Below, one piece after another: positions 63,775-64,000 of a stretch of 64,000 nt of DNA (positions are counted from its first letter, which is position 1; every line of letters starts with the position of its first letter). A model generated the notes under the pieces. That model was given only the letters and a program-made list of their open reading frames with translations, searched no databases and was not told where the DNA came from. A program made the translations under genes and the position numbers. Origin of the DNA: Castor canadensis (taxonomy: Eukaryota > Chordata > Mammalia > Rodentia > Castoridae); assembly GCF_047511655.1 (NCBI RefSeq), contig NC_133397.1:128114308-128178307 (forward strand). Reading direction: 5' to 3'.

Positions 63775-63841
63775 TAATAAAGACATTCATTAATGTTAAA
63801 AAATTAATTAATTAATTAATTTTAATGGATACATTAAAAAA
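63775..63841 (+). other. Candidate 3' transduced segment of L1
   Basis: AT-rich sequence lying after the L1 poly(A) and before a second A-run. It has its own AATAAA (63776-63781) and a (TTAA)n-like run (63803-63820). It is absent after the other L1. Confidence 0.55.
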
Positions 63842-63959
63842 AAGGATCTAACAGAAAAAGCCTTTATTTTAAAAATCTGGGTGTGTCATTCAAAAAGTTC
63901 CTTAGAGGAAGTATTTTAAGAAATTTTCTGATACAATAATGTATATTAAGAGACAGAAA
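63842..63959 (+). repeat. 118-bp direct repeat flanking L1, copy 2
   Basis: Second copy of 60204-60321. It diverges from copy 1 only outside the 118 nt. Confidence 0.92.
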
Positions 63960-64000
63960 TCTGAGAAAAAGTTTTACTCTGACACTTAAATAGGTGTAAT

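Larger units (their letters stand above)
60322..63841 (+). mobile_element. 5'-truncated LINE-1 in ABCD3 intron
   Basis: About 3.5 kb starting inside ORF2 (cctatgggacacagctaagg), antisense to ABCD3. It is nearly identical in protein to the ORF2 of the L1 at 18544-25579. The L1 3' UTR has its polypurine tract at 63658-63718, a poly(A) signal at 63750-63755 and a poly(A) near 63764-63774. A further 60 nt and a second A-run precede the downstream 118-bp repeat. Confidence 0.95.

Noticed and set aside
57646-64000. Expected preceding ABCD3 exon (before residue 112)
   Set aside because: No minus-strand sequence resembling the first membrane helix segment was found here, so it is taken to lie beyond the window.

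Overview
This is a mammalian nuclear window. It carries multi-exon genes with GT-AG introns, LINE-1 and tRNA-/7SL-derived SINE repeats, and ancient MIR, L2 and MER elements. The SINEs are single tRNA-like ID elements and B1-ID composites whose tRNA-like arm ends in 'gagttcaaaccccagta'. These, together with the L1 type, point to a rodent, most likely a castorimorph such as beaver or kangaroo rat; the species call is inference.

Layout. Bases 1-2330 are 5' flank with no recognised gene. Bases about 2080-3530 form a CpG island containing the promoter of F3 (tissue factor). F3 lies on the + strand with six coding exons from 3275 to 11160 and a 3' UTR ending near 11980 (290 aa). Bases 11980-27915 are intergenic and hold a near full-length L1 on the minus strand (18544-25579, 13-bp target duplication). 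From 27915 to the right edge lies ABCD3 (PMP70) on the minus strand. Nineteen consecutive constitutive-path exons (residues 113-659 of 659) plus one extra alternative exon are present. The first ABCD3 exons lie beyond base 64000. A second, 5'-truncated L1 (60322-63841) sits in an ABCD3 intron. F3 and ABCD3 are therefore tail to tail, as at human 1p21.

The genes do not form a functional pathway. F3 encodes the cell-surface receptor for factor VII/VIIa that starts coagulation. ABCD3 encodes a peroxisomal half-ABC transporter for acyl-CoAs and bile-acid intermediates.

Main observations: (1) two homologous 70-nt ABCD3 exons (57576-57645 and 55741-55810) encode alternative versions of residues 113-135, and including both or neither creates an early stop; (2) a G-rich minisatellite of about 600 bp separates the AP-1 pair of the F3 promoter from its TATA/GC-box core; (3) the truncated L1 is flanked by an exceptionally long 118-bp direct duplication and carries a likely 3' transduction.
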